A DNA stretch of 64,000 nucleotides from Flavobacteriales bacterium (GCA_016713865.1 JADJOG010000002.1:124001-188000); one strand, 5' to 3'. Shown: positions 16,567 through 25,675, counted from the first letter of the stretch. Program-made: numbers and translations. Notes: generated by a model not told the origin, from the letters alone.

Positions 16567-16593
16567 CAAACGTATAGCCATACGACTATACGT
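16567..16593 (-). promoter_or_regulatory. Operator and promoter of the sulfur operon
   Basis: A perfect inverted repeat, ACGTATAG (16570-16577), 8-base spacer, CTATACGT (16586-16593), with a third half-site ATACG (16580-16584) inside the spacer. Read on the minus strand, a -7 box TACGTTTG (16574-16567) that fits TAnnTTTG exactly overlaps the operator. A bound ArsR dimer would block the promoter. No good -33 TTTG is seen. Confidence 0.8.
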
Positions 16594-16633
16594 CCGGGTG
16601 ATACTTATCACCTTGCTCGATTGATGCTCTGAT

Positions 16634-17785
16634 TCACAGCACCTTCAAAATGTCCTGGCCGAAATGCTGCACCTGATACCGGCGCATGCCAGGTAGCGCA
16701 GCCAAGGCATCAAGGTCGCCGGGCAAGGTGCGCGCGATGTCGGCGAGCAATTGGTTGCTGGCCACGATGCCCATGCGCAGATCGAAATCGGTCGTGAGCC
16801 GATCACGCACTTGCTTGAGGCGCTTCAGGCGCTCGTCGTAATCCTCGTCGCGATTCCAGCGCTTCCCTTTGGGCACGCGCGGCCATTCCTCCTTAGGCAG
16901 ATCGAGGCCGCGTTGCACGGCAGCCATCAACTCGCGGCCATGGCGCTGCACGAGCTTCTCACCGATGCCCTTTCGCGAACCGATCTCGCGCGCGCTCTTG
17001 GGTGGATCGGTGGCCAAAGCGAGCAAGGGTTCATTGCCCAGTACCATGAAGGGTGCGCGGTCCAGCTTCTCCGCGATGGCTTCGCGAAAGGCATGCACTT
17101 CGCGCAAGATCGCGAGCTGATGCGGCTTCAATAGTTTGGCGCCTTTTATCTTCAAGAAGCCGGGCTCATCGTCCACCGGCAGGTTGAAGGGCGCATCCGT
17201 TAGCAGGTTGAATTCCTCTTCGGCCCACGACCAGCGATCCTTCGCGATCAGCTTCTCCTTGAGTTGGTCGCGCAGCGCGATCAAGTGGCTGGTATCGCCT
17301 GCCGCATAGGCCAGCATGTCGGCCGGCAGCGGACGCTTGCTCCAATCGGCTTTCTGGAATTTCTTGTCCACCTGAAGGCCTTGGTACTTGCCCAGCAATG
17401 AGGCCAAGCCGATCTCCGGCTCGTTCAGCAACTCAGCGGCCACGAGCGTGTCGAACACGTTCTCAACGCGGATGCCGTGGTACTTGGCCAGGATGCGCAA
17501 GTCGTAGTCGGCATCGTGGATCACGACTTCCATGGCGGGCATGGCGAGTAATTCCTTCAGGGGTTTCAGGTCCACGATGGCCAGCGGATCAACGAGGAAG
17601 GTGCGGTCGCGCGTGCTCAGCTGCACCAAGCACACCTTCTCTTTGTAGCGATGAAAACTGCTGGCCTCGGTGTCGAGAGCGATGACATCCGAGCCGCCTA
17701 ATTGAGCTGCGCACTTGCTCAAGGCCTCCGGGCGGGTAATGAGTTCGAATTCGGCCACAGGGAGGCGCTGGTGATGGTGGGCCAA
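16634..17785 (-). CDS. rnd: Ribonuclease D
   Basis: 3'-5' exoribonuclease that trims tRNA and other small RNAs. It is 383 residues. The DEDD exonuclease domain has VIALDTEASSF, VIHDADYDLRIL, NVFDTLVAAELL and a final YAAGDTSHLI (DEDDy type). HRDC-like helical domains follow (LKPHQLAILREVHAFREAIA and a second copy). It is complete, with the start at the ATG at 17785. Its stop is about 75 bases upstream of arsR; the intervening stretch holds the operator. Confidence 0.93.
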   Translation of the reverse strand: MAHHHQRLPVAEFELITRPEALSKCAAQLGGSDVIALDTEASSFHRYKEKVCLVQLSTRDRTFLVDPLAIVDLKPLKELLAMPAMEVVIHDADYDLRILAKYHGIRVENVFDTLVAAELLNEPEIGLASLLGKYQGLQVDKKFQKADWSKRPLPADMLAYAAGDTSHLIALRDQLKEKLIAKDRWSWAEEEFNLLTDAPFNLPVDDEPGFLKIKGAKLLKPHQLAILREVHAFREAIAEKLDRAPFMVLGNEPLLALATDPPKSAREIGSRKGIGEKLVQRHGRELMAAVQRGLDLPKEEWPRVPKGKRWNRDEDYDERLKRLKQVRDRLTTDFDLRMGIVASNQLLADIARTLPGDLDALAALPGMRRYQVQHFGQDILKVL

Positions 17786-17794
17786 GGTAATGGG

Positions 17795-18133
17795 CTAGGG
17801 CGCCAGCATTTCCAAGCCCGGCAGATTGCGCACGATGCCCCAGGCCAACAAGCCTGCGCACCAAGCCCAAACCACGCGATTGTCATGCGTCAAAGGCGCC
17901 CGCCGCCATGATCCAATACCCCATTGAAGGCCCAGGAGCGGGATGGAGGTCACGAGTGCGGCATTGTGGGAAGCAGCCTCAGCAATGCTGCCATGCAAGA
18001 GGTCATGCACTGCACGTTGGGCCCCGCAGCCAGGGCAGAATAAGCCGGTGAGCCAGTGGAAGGGGCAGGGCAGGAATGACTCGTTGTGCTCAGGATCGAA
18101 GAAGAAGAGCAGCCCGACCCAGATGCCCAGCAC
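17795..18133 (-). CDS. DUF2752 membrane protein
   Basis: Small integral membrane protein of about 112 residues with the DUF2752 signature CPFHWLTGLFCPGCGAQRAVHDLLHG and two to three hydrophobic segments. The function of the family is unknown. There is no ATG, so the GTG at 18133 is used. The reading frame extends upstream to the manC stop (IRFLLPAVLGIWVG), and the true start may be a rare codon there, with translation coupled to manC. It lies between manC and rnd on the same strand. Confidence 0.8.
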   Translation of the reverse strand: MLGIWVGLLFFFDPEHNESFLPCPFHWLTGLFCPGCGAQRAVHDLLHGSIAEAASHNAALVTSIPLLGLQWGIGSWRRAPLTHDNRVVWAWCAGLLAWGIVRNLPGLEMLAP

Positions 18134-18168
18134 GGCGGGAAGGAGGAACCGGATAGCGCGCGCGGCAA

Positions 18169-19260
18169 TCAGATGTAACGCTCGCCGCTTTCGGCGGTGA
18201 GCTCGTTCACGAATTGCTTGATCTGCTGCTCATCGCGCTTTCGGCATACCAGCAGCGCGTCCTTCGTGCTCACCACGATGCAGTCCTCAAGCCCTTGCAG
18301 CACGAGCAGGCGATCATCGTGCGCGTGCACAACGTTGCCGCTGCAGCCGTAGAGCTTCACAGCGCTGCCGATGGCTGCGTTTCCCTGCTCGTCCTTGGGC
18401 AGGTGCGTGTACAGGCTGCCCCACGTGCCCAGGTCGCTCCAGCCGAAATCGCTCATCACCGTGAATGCGTTGGCGGCCTTCTCCATGATGCCGTAGTCGA
18501 TGCTCTCGTTGGCGCATTCGGCGTACACCTCTTTGATGGCAGCACGTTCTTCAGTGGTGCCAATGGTGCTCATGCGCTTGTCGAATAGCGCTTGCATCTC
18601 CGGCAGATGGCGATGGAACGCGGCGTTGATGCTCTTGAGCGTCCAGATGAAGATGCCCGCGTTCCAGAGGAAGTCGCCGCTCTCGATGAAGCGCTGGGCC
18701 GTGGAATGGTCAGGCTTCTCCGTGAAGGTCTTCACCTTCTTCACGCGGGGATGCACAGTGCCATCGCCCTCGTGGAATTGGATGTAGCCGTAGCCGGTAT
18801 CGGGTCGGCTGGGCACGATGCCGAGCGTAACCAGGCAATCGCTCGAACGTGCTTGCCTCACCGCGGTGCGGATCGTTTCGTGGAAGGCTTCCTCCTTCAG
18901 CACCAGGTGATCGCTCGGCGCCACGATGATGGCCGCTGTTGGGTCGTGCTTGCCGATCACGGCATTCGCATAGGCCACGCACGGTGCCGTGTTCTTGCGC
19001 TGCGATTCTTCCAGGATCTGCCAGTCGGCCAGGTCGGGGAGCTGCTCGCGAACGATGGCGGCATACCGATCATTCGTCACCACCAGGATGCGGTCTTTGC
19101 CGCAGATGGGCACGAACCGGTCGTAGGTCTGCTGAAGGAGCGTGCGCCCCAATCCGAGGAAGTCGAGGAACTGCTTGGGGTAGGCTGTGCGGCTCATGGG
19201 CCAGAAGCGGCTTCCTACACCGCCCGCCATGATCACGCACCAGGTATTCTCATTGCTCAT
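18169..19260 (-). CDS. manC: Mannose-1-phosphate guanylyltransferase
   Basis: Makes GDP-mannose from mannose-1-phosphate and GTP for surface polysaccharides. It is 363 residues and lacks the isomerase domain of longer bifunctional forms. The nucleotidyltransferase signature GGVGSRFWPMSRTAYPKQF is near the N-terminus, with SDHLVL, FTEKPD and DFGWSDLGTWGS further on. The ATG at 19260 is preceded by TACCTTGC (19275-19268), a probable -7 box. It overlaps the 3' end of the SprT-like gene by 11 bases. Confidence 0.95.
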   Translation of the reverse strand: MSNENTWCVIMAGGVGSRFWPMSRTAYPKQFLDFLGLGRTLLQQTYDRFVPICGKDRILVVTNDRYAAIVREQLPDLADWQILEESQRKNTAPCVAYANAVIGKHDPTAAIIVAPSDHLVLKEEAFHETIRTAVRQARSSDCLVTLGIVPSRPDTGYGYIQFHEGDGTVHPRVKKVKTFTEKPDHSTAQRFIESGDFLWNAGIFIWTLKSINAAFHRHLPEMQALFDKRMSTIGTTEERAAIKEVYAECANESIDYGIMEKAANAFTVMSDFGWSDLGTWGSLYTHLPKDEQGNAAIGSAVKLYGCSGNVVHAHDDRLLVLQGLEDCIVVSTKDALLVCRKRDEQQIKQFVNELTAESGERYI

Positions 19261-19915
19261 GCGGCGCGCAAGGTATCGGCTCCGGCTCAGGCAAGGGCAG
19301 CGGTTCCGGCTTGGTTATTCCCACTTCAATCAACGGGTCCATGAGGAAGGAGCGCCGGTCGTTGAGGCAACTGCATTTGAACCTCTTTCGGAGCCGGGGG
19401 CCTTTCACGTAAAGCGCTTCGCGGAAACGGAACACGGTCCGTTCGGGCAATCGCTCCAGATGCAGTCAAGGCCGTGCATTGTGGCGATGCAATGCGCGCA
19501 TGAGCCGGGGGTCGGCGCAGCTGCTTGCAGGTGGGCGACCGATGTGCATGGTGAGGGCCAGCAGCACATCGGGAGGCAGTACCGCCGCACTCAGGTAGGG
19601 CTGCATCAGGAGCTTGTAGGCCGTGCGCCATTCCTGGCCATGGGGCTCAGCGCGCGGGTGCTCGAGGAATACTGCGTGGTGGGCGAACTCGTGGATCAGC
19701 GTGACCAGGAAGGCATATGGGTTCAGGTCGCCGTTCACGCTGATTCGTGGCGAAAGTCCCGAGCGGTCGTTGCGGTAATCGCCGAGTTTGGTGGCGCGTG
19801 CCCGGGTGATCCGGATCTGCAGCGGGTGGGCACGAAGCCAATCGAGCACCGGTGGCCATGCCGCTTCGGGCAGACATTGGCGCAGGCGATCGAGAGATTG
19901 CGCGCGTGGGGGCAT
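19250..19915 (-). CDS. SprT-like zinc metalloprotease domain protein (in-frame stop)
   Basis: Bacteroidota SprT-like protein, about 222 codons. The N-terminal part (19469-19915) has the zinc motif HEFAHH within TLIHEFAHHAVF and then ASSCADPRLMRAL. The C-terminal part (19250-19465) continues in the same frame with LERLPERTVFRFREALYV and RKRFKCSCLNDRRSFLMDPL, as expected for this family. The two are separated by a TGA at 19466-19468. Because the frame does not change, this is a nonsense change (or a base-call error) rather than an indel. The gene may still make the catalytic part only. Confidence 0.78.
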
Positions 19916-19921
19916 CGCGTT

Positions 19922-20110
19922 TCAGCAAGGAGTGCCGACCCAAGGTTGGGCGCATGCACGATCCGAAGGGCGCTCTTCTTTCATTCCCCAACTGGGGCAG
20001 TTGCAACCCTTCTTCCGGTACTTCAGGGATTTGCGCGGCCTGCTGCTGCACGCTGCGGCGAGGAGCAAGATCAGCGAGACAAGGAGGATCGAGCGGGTGG
20101 TGGTGCGCAT
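19922..20110 (-). CDS. Small lipoprotein with CNCPxW motif
   Basis: 62-residue predicted lipoprotein starting at the ATG at 20110: a basic N-terminus, a hydrophobic run ending in AAACSS (lipobox), then a short basic tail RPRKSLKYRKKGCNCPSWG. Very small lipoproteins with a KKGCNCPxW-like ending recur in Bacteroidota; no function is known to me. It ends 6 bases before the SprT-like gene on the same strand. A -7-like box TACCTTGG sits on the minus strand at 20130-20123. It is divergent from mlaE. Confidence 0.7.
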   Translation of the reverse strand: MRTTTRSILLVSLILLLAAACSSRPRKSLKYRKKGCNCPSWGMKEERPSDRACAQPWVGTPC

Positions 20111-20149
20111 CGCTTTGCGCCGCCAAGGTAGTGGGGCAGAGGCGTGGCC

Positions 20150-20157
20150 TACATTCG
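20150..20157 (+). promoter_or_regulatory. Probable -7 box for mlaEF
   Basis: TACATTCG, 8 bases before the GTG start of mlaE, resembles the TAnnTTYG boxes seen before other genes in the window. Confidence 0.35.
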
Positions 20158-20165
20158 CCGCCACC

Positions 20166-20906
20166 GTGAGCATCGTATTCCACATCGGCCGTTACGCGCT
20201 TCTGCTGCGCGAGGTGTTCGCGCGTCCGGAGCGGCTCAGCATCTATTGGCGGCGCACCGTAGAGGAAATGGATCTGCTCGGTGTGCAGAGTTTGGGCATC
20301 GTGGCCCTGCTGAGCGCTTTCATGGGCGCCGTGATCACCATTCAGACCAAGACCAATATTGATAGCCCCTTGATCCAGGCCTGGGTGGTGGGCTTCGCCA
20401 CGCGCCAAAGCGTGATCCTGGAGTTCAGCCCCACGGTGATTTCCTTGATCCTTGCAGGAAAAGTCGGCAGCAACATCGCCGCTGAGATCGGATCCATGCG
20501 CGTGAAGGAGCAGATCGATGCGCTGGATATCATGGGCGTGAATTCGGCGGGCTACCTGATCCTGCCGAAACTGGCTGCGACGATCATGATCTTCCCCTTC
20601 CTGGTCATGATCAGCATGTTCCTCGGGATCTTCGGTGGATGGATGGCCGGTGTGCAATCGGGGGTGATCTCCAGCGACGATTTCATCATGGGCATCCAGA
20701 CGGGCTTCAAGCCCTTCCACGTCACTTACGCGCTGGTGAAGACCGTTGTTTTCGCGTTCATCATCACCACGGTCAGTGCCTATCAAGGCTATCACACGCG
20801 CGGCGGCACGCGCGAGGTGGGCATCAGCAGCACGCGCGCGGTGGTGTACAGCAATGTCGCCATCCTGCTAGCCAACCTCGTGCTCACGCGGGCACTGCTG
20901 CTATGA
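20166..20906 (+). CDS. mlaE: MlaE family ABC transporter permease
   Basis: Inner membrane permease of the Mla phospholipid transport system that maintains outer membrane lipid asymmetry. It is 246 residues, with about five membrane segments and family stretches MGAVITIQTKTNID, VGFATRQSVILEFSPT, AGKVGSNIAAEIGSMRV and EQIDALDIMGVNSAGYL. The frame is open far upstream, but homology starts at the GTG at 20166 (VSIVFHIGRYALLLREVF), so that start is chosen. It overlaps mlaF as ATGA. No MCE-domain mlaD gene follows in this window. Confidence 0.92.
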   Translation: MSIVFHIGRYALLLREVFARPERLSIYWRRTVEEMDLLGVQSLGIVALLSAFMGAVITIQTKTNIDSPLIQAWVVGFATRQSVILEFSPTVISLILAGKVGSNIAAEIGSMRVKEQIDALDIMGVNSAGYLILPKLAATIMIFPFLVMISMFLGIFGGWMAGVQSGVISSDDFIMGIQTGFKPFHVTYALVKTVVFAFIITTVSAYQGYHTRGGTREVGISSTRAVVYSNVAILLANLVLTRALLL

Positions 20907-21661
20907 TCACGGTAGAGGGACTCGGCAAGCGCTTCGGCGACACGCAGGTGCTTTCTGGCATCGATGCGGTTTTCCAGAAAGGCAAGGTGAACCAGATCAT
21001 CGGGCGCAGCGGCTCGGGCAAGAGCGTGCTGGCCAAGTGCATGGTGGGCCTGCATAAGCCCGAAGAGGGCCGCGTGCTTTATGAAGGGCGCTCCTTCCAT
21101 GAGATAGATTTCGACGAGCGCCGGCAAGTGAGGCAGCGCATCGGCATGCTCTTCCAGGGTTCGGCATTGTTCGATAGCCTGAACGTGCTGGAGAACGTCA
21201 TGTTCCCCTTGCGCATGTTCGGTGCCATGCCCAAGGACGAGATGCAGGATCGCGCGCACGAATGCCTCAAGCGCGTGCGTATCGTGGACAAGGACCTGCT
21301 CTTCCCGGCCGAGCTAAGTGGCGGCATGCAGAAGCGCGTGGGTATCGCGCGGGCCATCGCCATGGAGCCGCAATACCTTTTCTGCGATGAGCCCAACAGC
21401 GGCCTCGACCCGCAAACCGCCATCGTGATCGATGACCTGATCAAGGTGATCACCGAGGAATTGCAGACCACCACGGTCGTGATCACGCACGATATGAACA
21501 GCGTGATGGAGACCGGAGAGCACATCCTCTTCATCCATCAGGGCCGTAAGTGGTGGGAGGGCGACCGCGACGCATTGCTCCACAGCGGGAATCAGGAGCT
21601 GAACGAATTCGTTTTCGCCGGCAGCCTCATGCGTCAGGTGAAGAAGGCCATGGGCGGTTGA
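20903..21661 (+). CDS. mlaF: MlaF family ABC transporter ATP-binding protein
   Basis: ATPase partner of MlaE, 252 residues. Walker A GRSGSGKS (34-41), signature LSGGMQKRVGIARAIA, Walker B YLFCDEPNSGLDP and switch histidine VVITHDM are all present. The start ATG overlaps the mlaE stop. A strong bidirectional hairpin follows at 21682-21717, so mlaEF form a two-gene unit. Confidence 0.95.
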   Translation: MITVEGLGKRFGDTQVLSGIDAVFQKGKVNQIIGRSGSGKSVLAKCMVGLHKPEEGRVLYEGRSFHEIDFDERRQVRQRIGMLFQGSALFDSLNVLENVMFPLRMFGAMPKDEMQDRAHECLKRVRIVDKDLLFPAELSGGMQKRVGIARAIAMEPQYLFCDEPNSGLDPQTAIVIDDLIKVITEELQTTTVVITHDMNSVMETGEHILFIHQGRKWWEGDRDALLHSGNQELNEFVFAGSLMRQVKKAMGG

Positions 21662-21681
21662 TCGTTTCATGGGCACAAGAA

Positions 21682-21717
21682 GAACGAAGCCCCCGGCGAT
21701 CACCGGGGGCTTCGTTC
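21682..21717. terminator. Bidirectional terminator after mlaF
   Basis: GAACGAAGCCCCCGG pairs perfectly with CCGGGGGCTTCGTTC around a 6-base loop, a 15-base stem between the convergent mlaF and T9SS protein genes. Confidence 0.9.
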
Positions 21718-21732
21718 ATGCAAGGGGTCCGA

Positions 21733-23593
21733 TCACTCGAGCACCACACGCTGCACGCCGGTGCGCAGGCCATTGCCTACCCGCACCATGTACACGCCTT
21801 TGGCCAAGCCGCTGAGGTCAAGGGTGGCGTTCCCGCTCGTGCGCTCCTCCATCACGCGCTCGCCCAACAAGCTGAGCACCTCGATGCGATAATTGCCAAC
21901 AGCTTCGGCGCTGAACTGGATCAGGCCTGTGGTGGGGTTGGGTGAGAGGCTCACGCCTTGAGCAACGAGCTCAGGCACCGAGACCAGCGGCTGCATGGCA
22001 GCTCGTATAGCGAAGCCATTGCCGTTGCTGTAGATCCGCGAATCGCTGGGCAGATAGATGGCGCTGGTCAGGCCTGGTTGAGCAACCGTGAGGTCGTCAA
22101 CCACGCGGATGGTGTTCACGCCGCCATTGCTGAAAAGCTTCACGCCGAAGTAGTATGCGTTTGCTGATAGATTCTGCGGCACATCGAAGGAGACCACCAC
22201 CTTGCCCGCTGCAACGTCTGCGGCGGTGATGTCGATCACGTCGGTCTCGTAGAGCGGTGGCAGCAGGTCGAAGGTCTCCGTGGTCGTGGTGTCGTAGATG
22301 GCGCAGATCACGTAGCTGTTCTCAACGGTGTTGGAGGTGATCAGGAACTCCAGCCCATAGACGGTTTGCGGAACGCGGAAGGGGTATTGGTTAAGCACGA
22401 TCACGCCGTCCGCATCATCGGTGAAGCTGTTGGTGCCGATGGAGGAGAGGGTCTGGTAGCCCGGCGGGTGGTTGCCGATGCCATCGACGGTGTACCAGCT
22501 CGGTGTCACCTCGAAGTTGCGCAGGTATGTATTGTTCCCGGCATCTTCCTCTTGGTCGGTTTCCGATGCCGTAACGGTGAAGTTGCCTTGATAGAGCCCA
22601 GCGCTCAGCGCTCCGCCATTGGGCAGGTTAACGCTCTGGTCCATGGTCGCCCCACCAGCCGATGCCAGATTCACGCTGTTGCCCGATGCGCTGAAGCCGC
22701 TTGGGCCGTTCACGTTCATCAGGACTTGGCAATTGGTCATGGCATTCACGCCGAAGTTGAGGAAGTCGCCGCCCACGCGCATGGTCGTTTGCAGATGCTG
22801 CGGCGGAATGCGGCCGTATTCTTCGCCATTGCCGGTGTGCGAGAGGAAGCCGTTCTCCATGATCAGTTCATAGGCAGGTTGTTCCAGCAGCTTCACATCA
22901 TCCACGAACCAACTGTATCCCCATTCCCCGCTCCAGTAGAAGCGGATCCAGACCTGCGGCTGATTGCCTGCGGCATCGCTGATATTGATGCGCACCTGCG
23001 TAGGGTTCTGTATCACCTCCTGAACGGCCATGCCGGGAAAAACCTCATAAACGCCCGGAATAGGGCCGCCACTGAGGCTGGTCGGTTCCAGTACCGTCCA
23101 GTCGGTATTGTTGGTGCTCACCACGATGTAGATGTTCTCGTTCGTCCACTTGCGGTAGAAGGTCTGGAACTCAAGCACCACGTTCGCGTATCCGGTGGTA
23201 TTGATCGGCGCCGAGGTGGTCGTGGCTCTTCTCGGTGAGCCCTGTGTTGTTGTTGAATCCATCGCTGTCGAGCATGGCATAACCGTTCGCCTGGCTGGGG
23301 CTGTTCACCGGTTGCGTGGGGTAATCGCCAGAGTTGGTGAGGCCTGGCCCGATCTGCCAGTTCAGGGCAAGCGAGCCGTCGTATGCGAGGGTCCAGTTCG
23401 TGGGCACCGAGAAGTCATCCTCCCAGATCACTGTTGAGCGTGCGCCGTTTTGGGCAGGCCCGACCGGGATGGTCTCATCAACGGTTGGTTTCATCGGAAC
23501 CAGCGCATGGGCCTGGGCCCTCTTCGTCTGCGCCGAAGCGCTATGGACAAGAAGCCCAGATGCCACAAGGAGCAAAGGGTACAGTCGTTTCAT
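21733..23593 (-). CDS. T9SS-sorted secreted protein, paralogue A (frameshifted)
   Basis: About 620-residue secreted protein. The signal peptide (MKRLYPLLLVASGLLVHSASA) and first 120 residues are in one frame, the rest in another. One extra base near 23225-23230 explains this and restores the link to TTTSAPINTTGY. The centre has a jelly-roll-like segment (VLEFQTFYRKW, VWIRFYWSGEWGYSWFVDDVKL) and a CARDB-like region, and the C-terminus is a type A T9SS sorting domain (LSPNPTTG, VLSLLGERV, GLAKGVYMVRV). It is clearly related to the next gene (HTGNGEEYGRIPPQHL against HTGAGEEYGRIPADQL). Its role outside the cell is unknown. Confidence 0.83.
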
Positions 23594-23688
23594 TGGTTTG
23601 TGGTTTAGAAGGGTTGGCGTCACGCAAATCAAACCATCCATCACCCTAAATCCAAGCCCCTGCTTCAGACTTCCAGTGTGCAGAATGA

Positions 23689-23720
23689 AAGGAGCCCCGG
23701 CCTTTCGACCGGGGCTCCTT
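23689..23720. terminator. Terminator downstream of T9SS paralogue B
   Basis: AAGGAGCCCCGG (23689-23700) pairs perfectly with CCGGGGCTCCTT (23709-23720) around an 8-base loop, 18 bases past the stop of the 23739-25613 gene on the minus strand. Confidence 0.88.
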
Positions 23721-23738
23721 AAAGACCGATGGAGAATC

Positions 23739-25613
23739 TTACTCGACCACGAAGCGCTGGGTGGTGCTGCCTTCGGTGGAGGAGACGCGCACAGAATAAA
23801 CGCCTTTAGCGTAGGCCGCGAGGCTCAATTGGGTGCTGCCCGTGGCGCGTGTGCTATGCACGGTTTGGCCCAGAAGGTCTATCACCTCGACGCTGTATGC
23901 TCCAGCCTTGTCGGTGGCGATGGCGACCATGTTGTTCGCTGGATTGTAGCTCATGCGCACTCCTTCGAGCCCTGCGAGATCACCAACGCCAACGTTGCAC
24001 GGAGCAGCGGGCGACAGCAGCAAACGAATGTGGAAGGCGTTGCCATTGCTGTAAACATCATCGTTGGGGATGTAGATAGCGCTGGTGATGCCGGGCTGGG
24101 GTACGGTAAGGTCATCAACCACGCGGATGTGATTCGCAGCCGAGTTGCTGAAGAGAGTAGCGCTGGCGAAATAGCCATTCGGCTGAAGCACGACCGGATT
24201 CGGGAAGCAGATGCGGGCGAACCCAGCCGTAACCATGCCAGCAGTCACATCAACGATGTCGCTTTCCGCGATCACCTGAGTCATGTTGGGCACGGTTTCG
24301 AAAACCGGTGTCGTGTCGCGCAGGCTGACAATCATCGCGCCGCCTGGGACCGTTGTGCTGCCAAGGCCGACCTCGATGCCATAAACCGTGGCGGGTTGGC
24401 GCATCTGATAATAGTTCAGCAGGATCAGGCCATCGTTACCGGCAGTGAAGCTTGCGGTTCCCAGAGTGGAGAGCGACTGAAGCGCGGTTGGGTGATTGCC
24501 AATGCCATCGAGGCTATACACGGTGTTGTTCACCTCGAAATTACGCAGGTACTGGTCATTCGTGGGTACTTGGTCCGGGGCGTCAGCGCTCACGGTGGTG
24601 GTGCCATTGTACACGCCCTGCGCCAACGTGGGCAGCGCGAATGCTTGGTCGATCGTCGCGCTCGTGCCCGGTGCAACGGTGCCGCCATTGATCGTTGTGC
24701 TGAAAGGGGTCGGACCGGTCACGTTCACGTTCACCGTCACGTTCGTTTGCTCAGCGGCGCCGTTATTGGTCACATCAGCCCCAACGAGCATTGTCGAGTA
24801 TAGTTGGTCAGCCGGAATACGACCATACTCCTCGCCAGCTCCCGTGTGGGAGAAGAAGGCATAGTCGTTCTTCATGTCGTTGTCGTAAAGCTCAATCAGC
24901 TGCACATCGTCGATCTGCCAGTGGTAAGCGGCGGCGGTCGGGTTGTGCTTGAAGCGGAATTTCACGTTCGCAGGGTTTGCTGCGATGGCAGCAGTAAGCA
25001 TCAATTGGCGTGTCTGTGTTCCTGGGTCCTGATTGGTGCTGATGCCAGTGGCCGCTTGGAGTACAGTGGGCCACGTAGCGCCACCATCGGTGCTCACCTC
25101 GACTGCATGCGGCGAAGTGGCTTGGCAGCACCAGCGCAGGCGCTGGCTCCATTGGAGCATCACGCTAGGCGTGGCGCTAAGGTCGAGCACAGGTGATTCC
25201 AGCGCGCCTTCCCATTCGGTGGGGGTGGCTGGCCAATTCGCTGCGCCACTGGAGCAATTGCAATTGGCTGAATCACTCAAGAAGGCCATGAAGCCGTTGG
25301 CAGGGGCAGGCTGAGCGATGATCTGCGTGGCCTGCGTGAAGGCGCCGACCGGACCGGTTGTCCGCCGCATCCAGATGTTGCCATTCGGTCCGCTGGTGGT
25401 CCAGGCACCGAAGCCGTTATTACCCGCGAATCCATTCGCGAAATTCTCCGAGAACACCACGTCGCCACCATCGCGCAGGGTGCCTTGCGGTGGTGCTTGC
25501 TGCGCTTCGTTCTCATCGGCGAATTGCAGGGCATCGCGCAGGGGGCGGCCGCTTTGCGCGAAGCTGGTTCCAGCCACCAGCAGGGCAGTCATTAGAAGGT
25601 ACCGTCGGTTCAT
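23739..25613 (-). CDS. T9SS-sorted secreted protein, paralogue B
   Basis: 624-residue secreted protein with signal peptide MNRRYLLMTALLVAGTSFAQ. The N-terminal half is jelly-roll-like (VVFSENFANGF, SPVLDLSATPSVMLQWSQRLRW, YHWQIDDVQLIELYD), the middle is CARDB-like (VTNNGAAEQTNVTVNV), and the end is a type A sorting domain (VIDLLGQTVHS, AYAKGVYSVRV). It shares several motifs and domain order with the downstream paralogue A, so the pair arose by tandem duplication. A full Bacteroidota-type promoter lies upstream at 25645-25675. Confidence 0.88.
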   Translation of the reverse strand: MNRRYLLMTALLVAGTSFAQSGRPLRDALQFADENEAQQAPPQGTLRDGGDVVFSENFANGFAGNNGFGAWTTSGPNGNIWMRRTTGPVGAFTQATQIIAQPAPANGFMAFLSDSANCNCSSGAANWPATPTEWEGALESPVLDLSATPSVMLQWSQRLRWCCQATSPHAVEVSTDGGATWPTVLQAATGISTNQDPGTQTRQLMLTAAIAANPANVKFRFKHNPTAAAYHWQIDDVQLIELYDNDMKNDYAFFSHTGAGEEYGRIPADQLYSTMLVGADVTNNGAAEQTNVTVNVNVTGPTPFSTTINGGTVAPGTSATIDQAFALPTLAQGVYNGTTTVSADAPDQVPTNDQYLRNFEVNNTVYSLDGIGNHPTALQSLSTLGTASFTAGNDGLILLNYYQMRQPATVYGIEVGLGSTTVPGGAMIVSLRDTTPVFETVPNMTQVIAESDIVDVTAGMVTAGFARICFPNPVVLQPNGYFASATLFSNSAANHIRVVDDLTVPQPGITSAIYIPNDDVYSNGNAFHIRLLLSPAAPCNVGVGDLAGLEGVRMSYNPANNMVAIATDKAGAYSVEVIDLLGQTVHSTRATGSTQLSLAAYAKGVYSVRVSSTEGSTTQRFVVE

Positions 25614-25644
25614 GTTGTGTTGGGTTTTCGTTTTCTCGGGGGCA

Positions 25645-25675
25645 CGAATCTAGGGCTTGCTCCCTACAGGACAAA
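25645..25675 (-). promoter_or_regulatory. Promoter of T9SS paralogue B
   Basis: On the minus strand, TTTG (25675-25672), a 19-base spacer and TAGATTCG (25652-25645) match the -33/-7 layout of Bacteroidota promoters. The -7 box is 31 bases before the ATG at 25613. Confidence 0.7.

Noticed and set aside
19647..20795. Minus-strand open frame (382 codons) opposite mlaE
   Set aside because: Antisense shadow; mlaE homology covers the same bases on the plus strand.
23334..24803. Plus-strand open frame (489 codons) over the T9SS genes
   Set aside because: Antisense shadow; no start context, and the minus-strand proteins carry signal and sorting domains.
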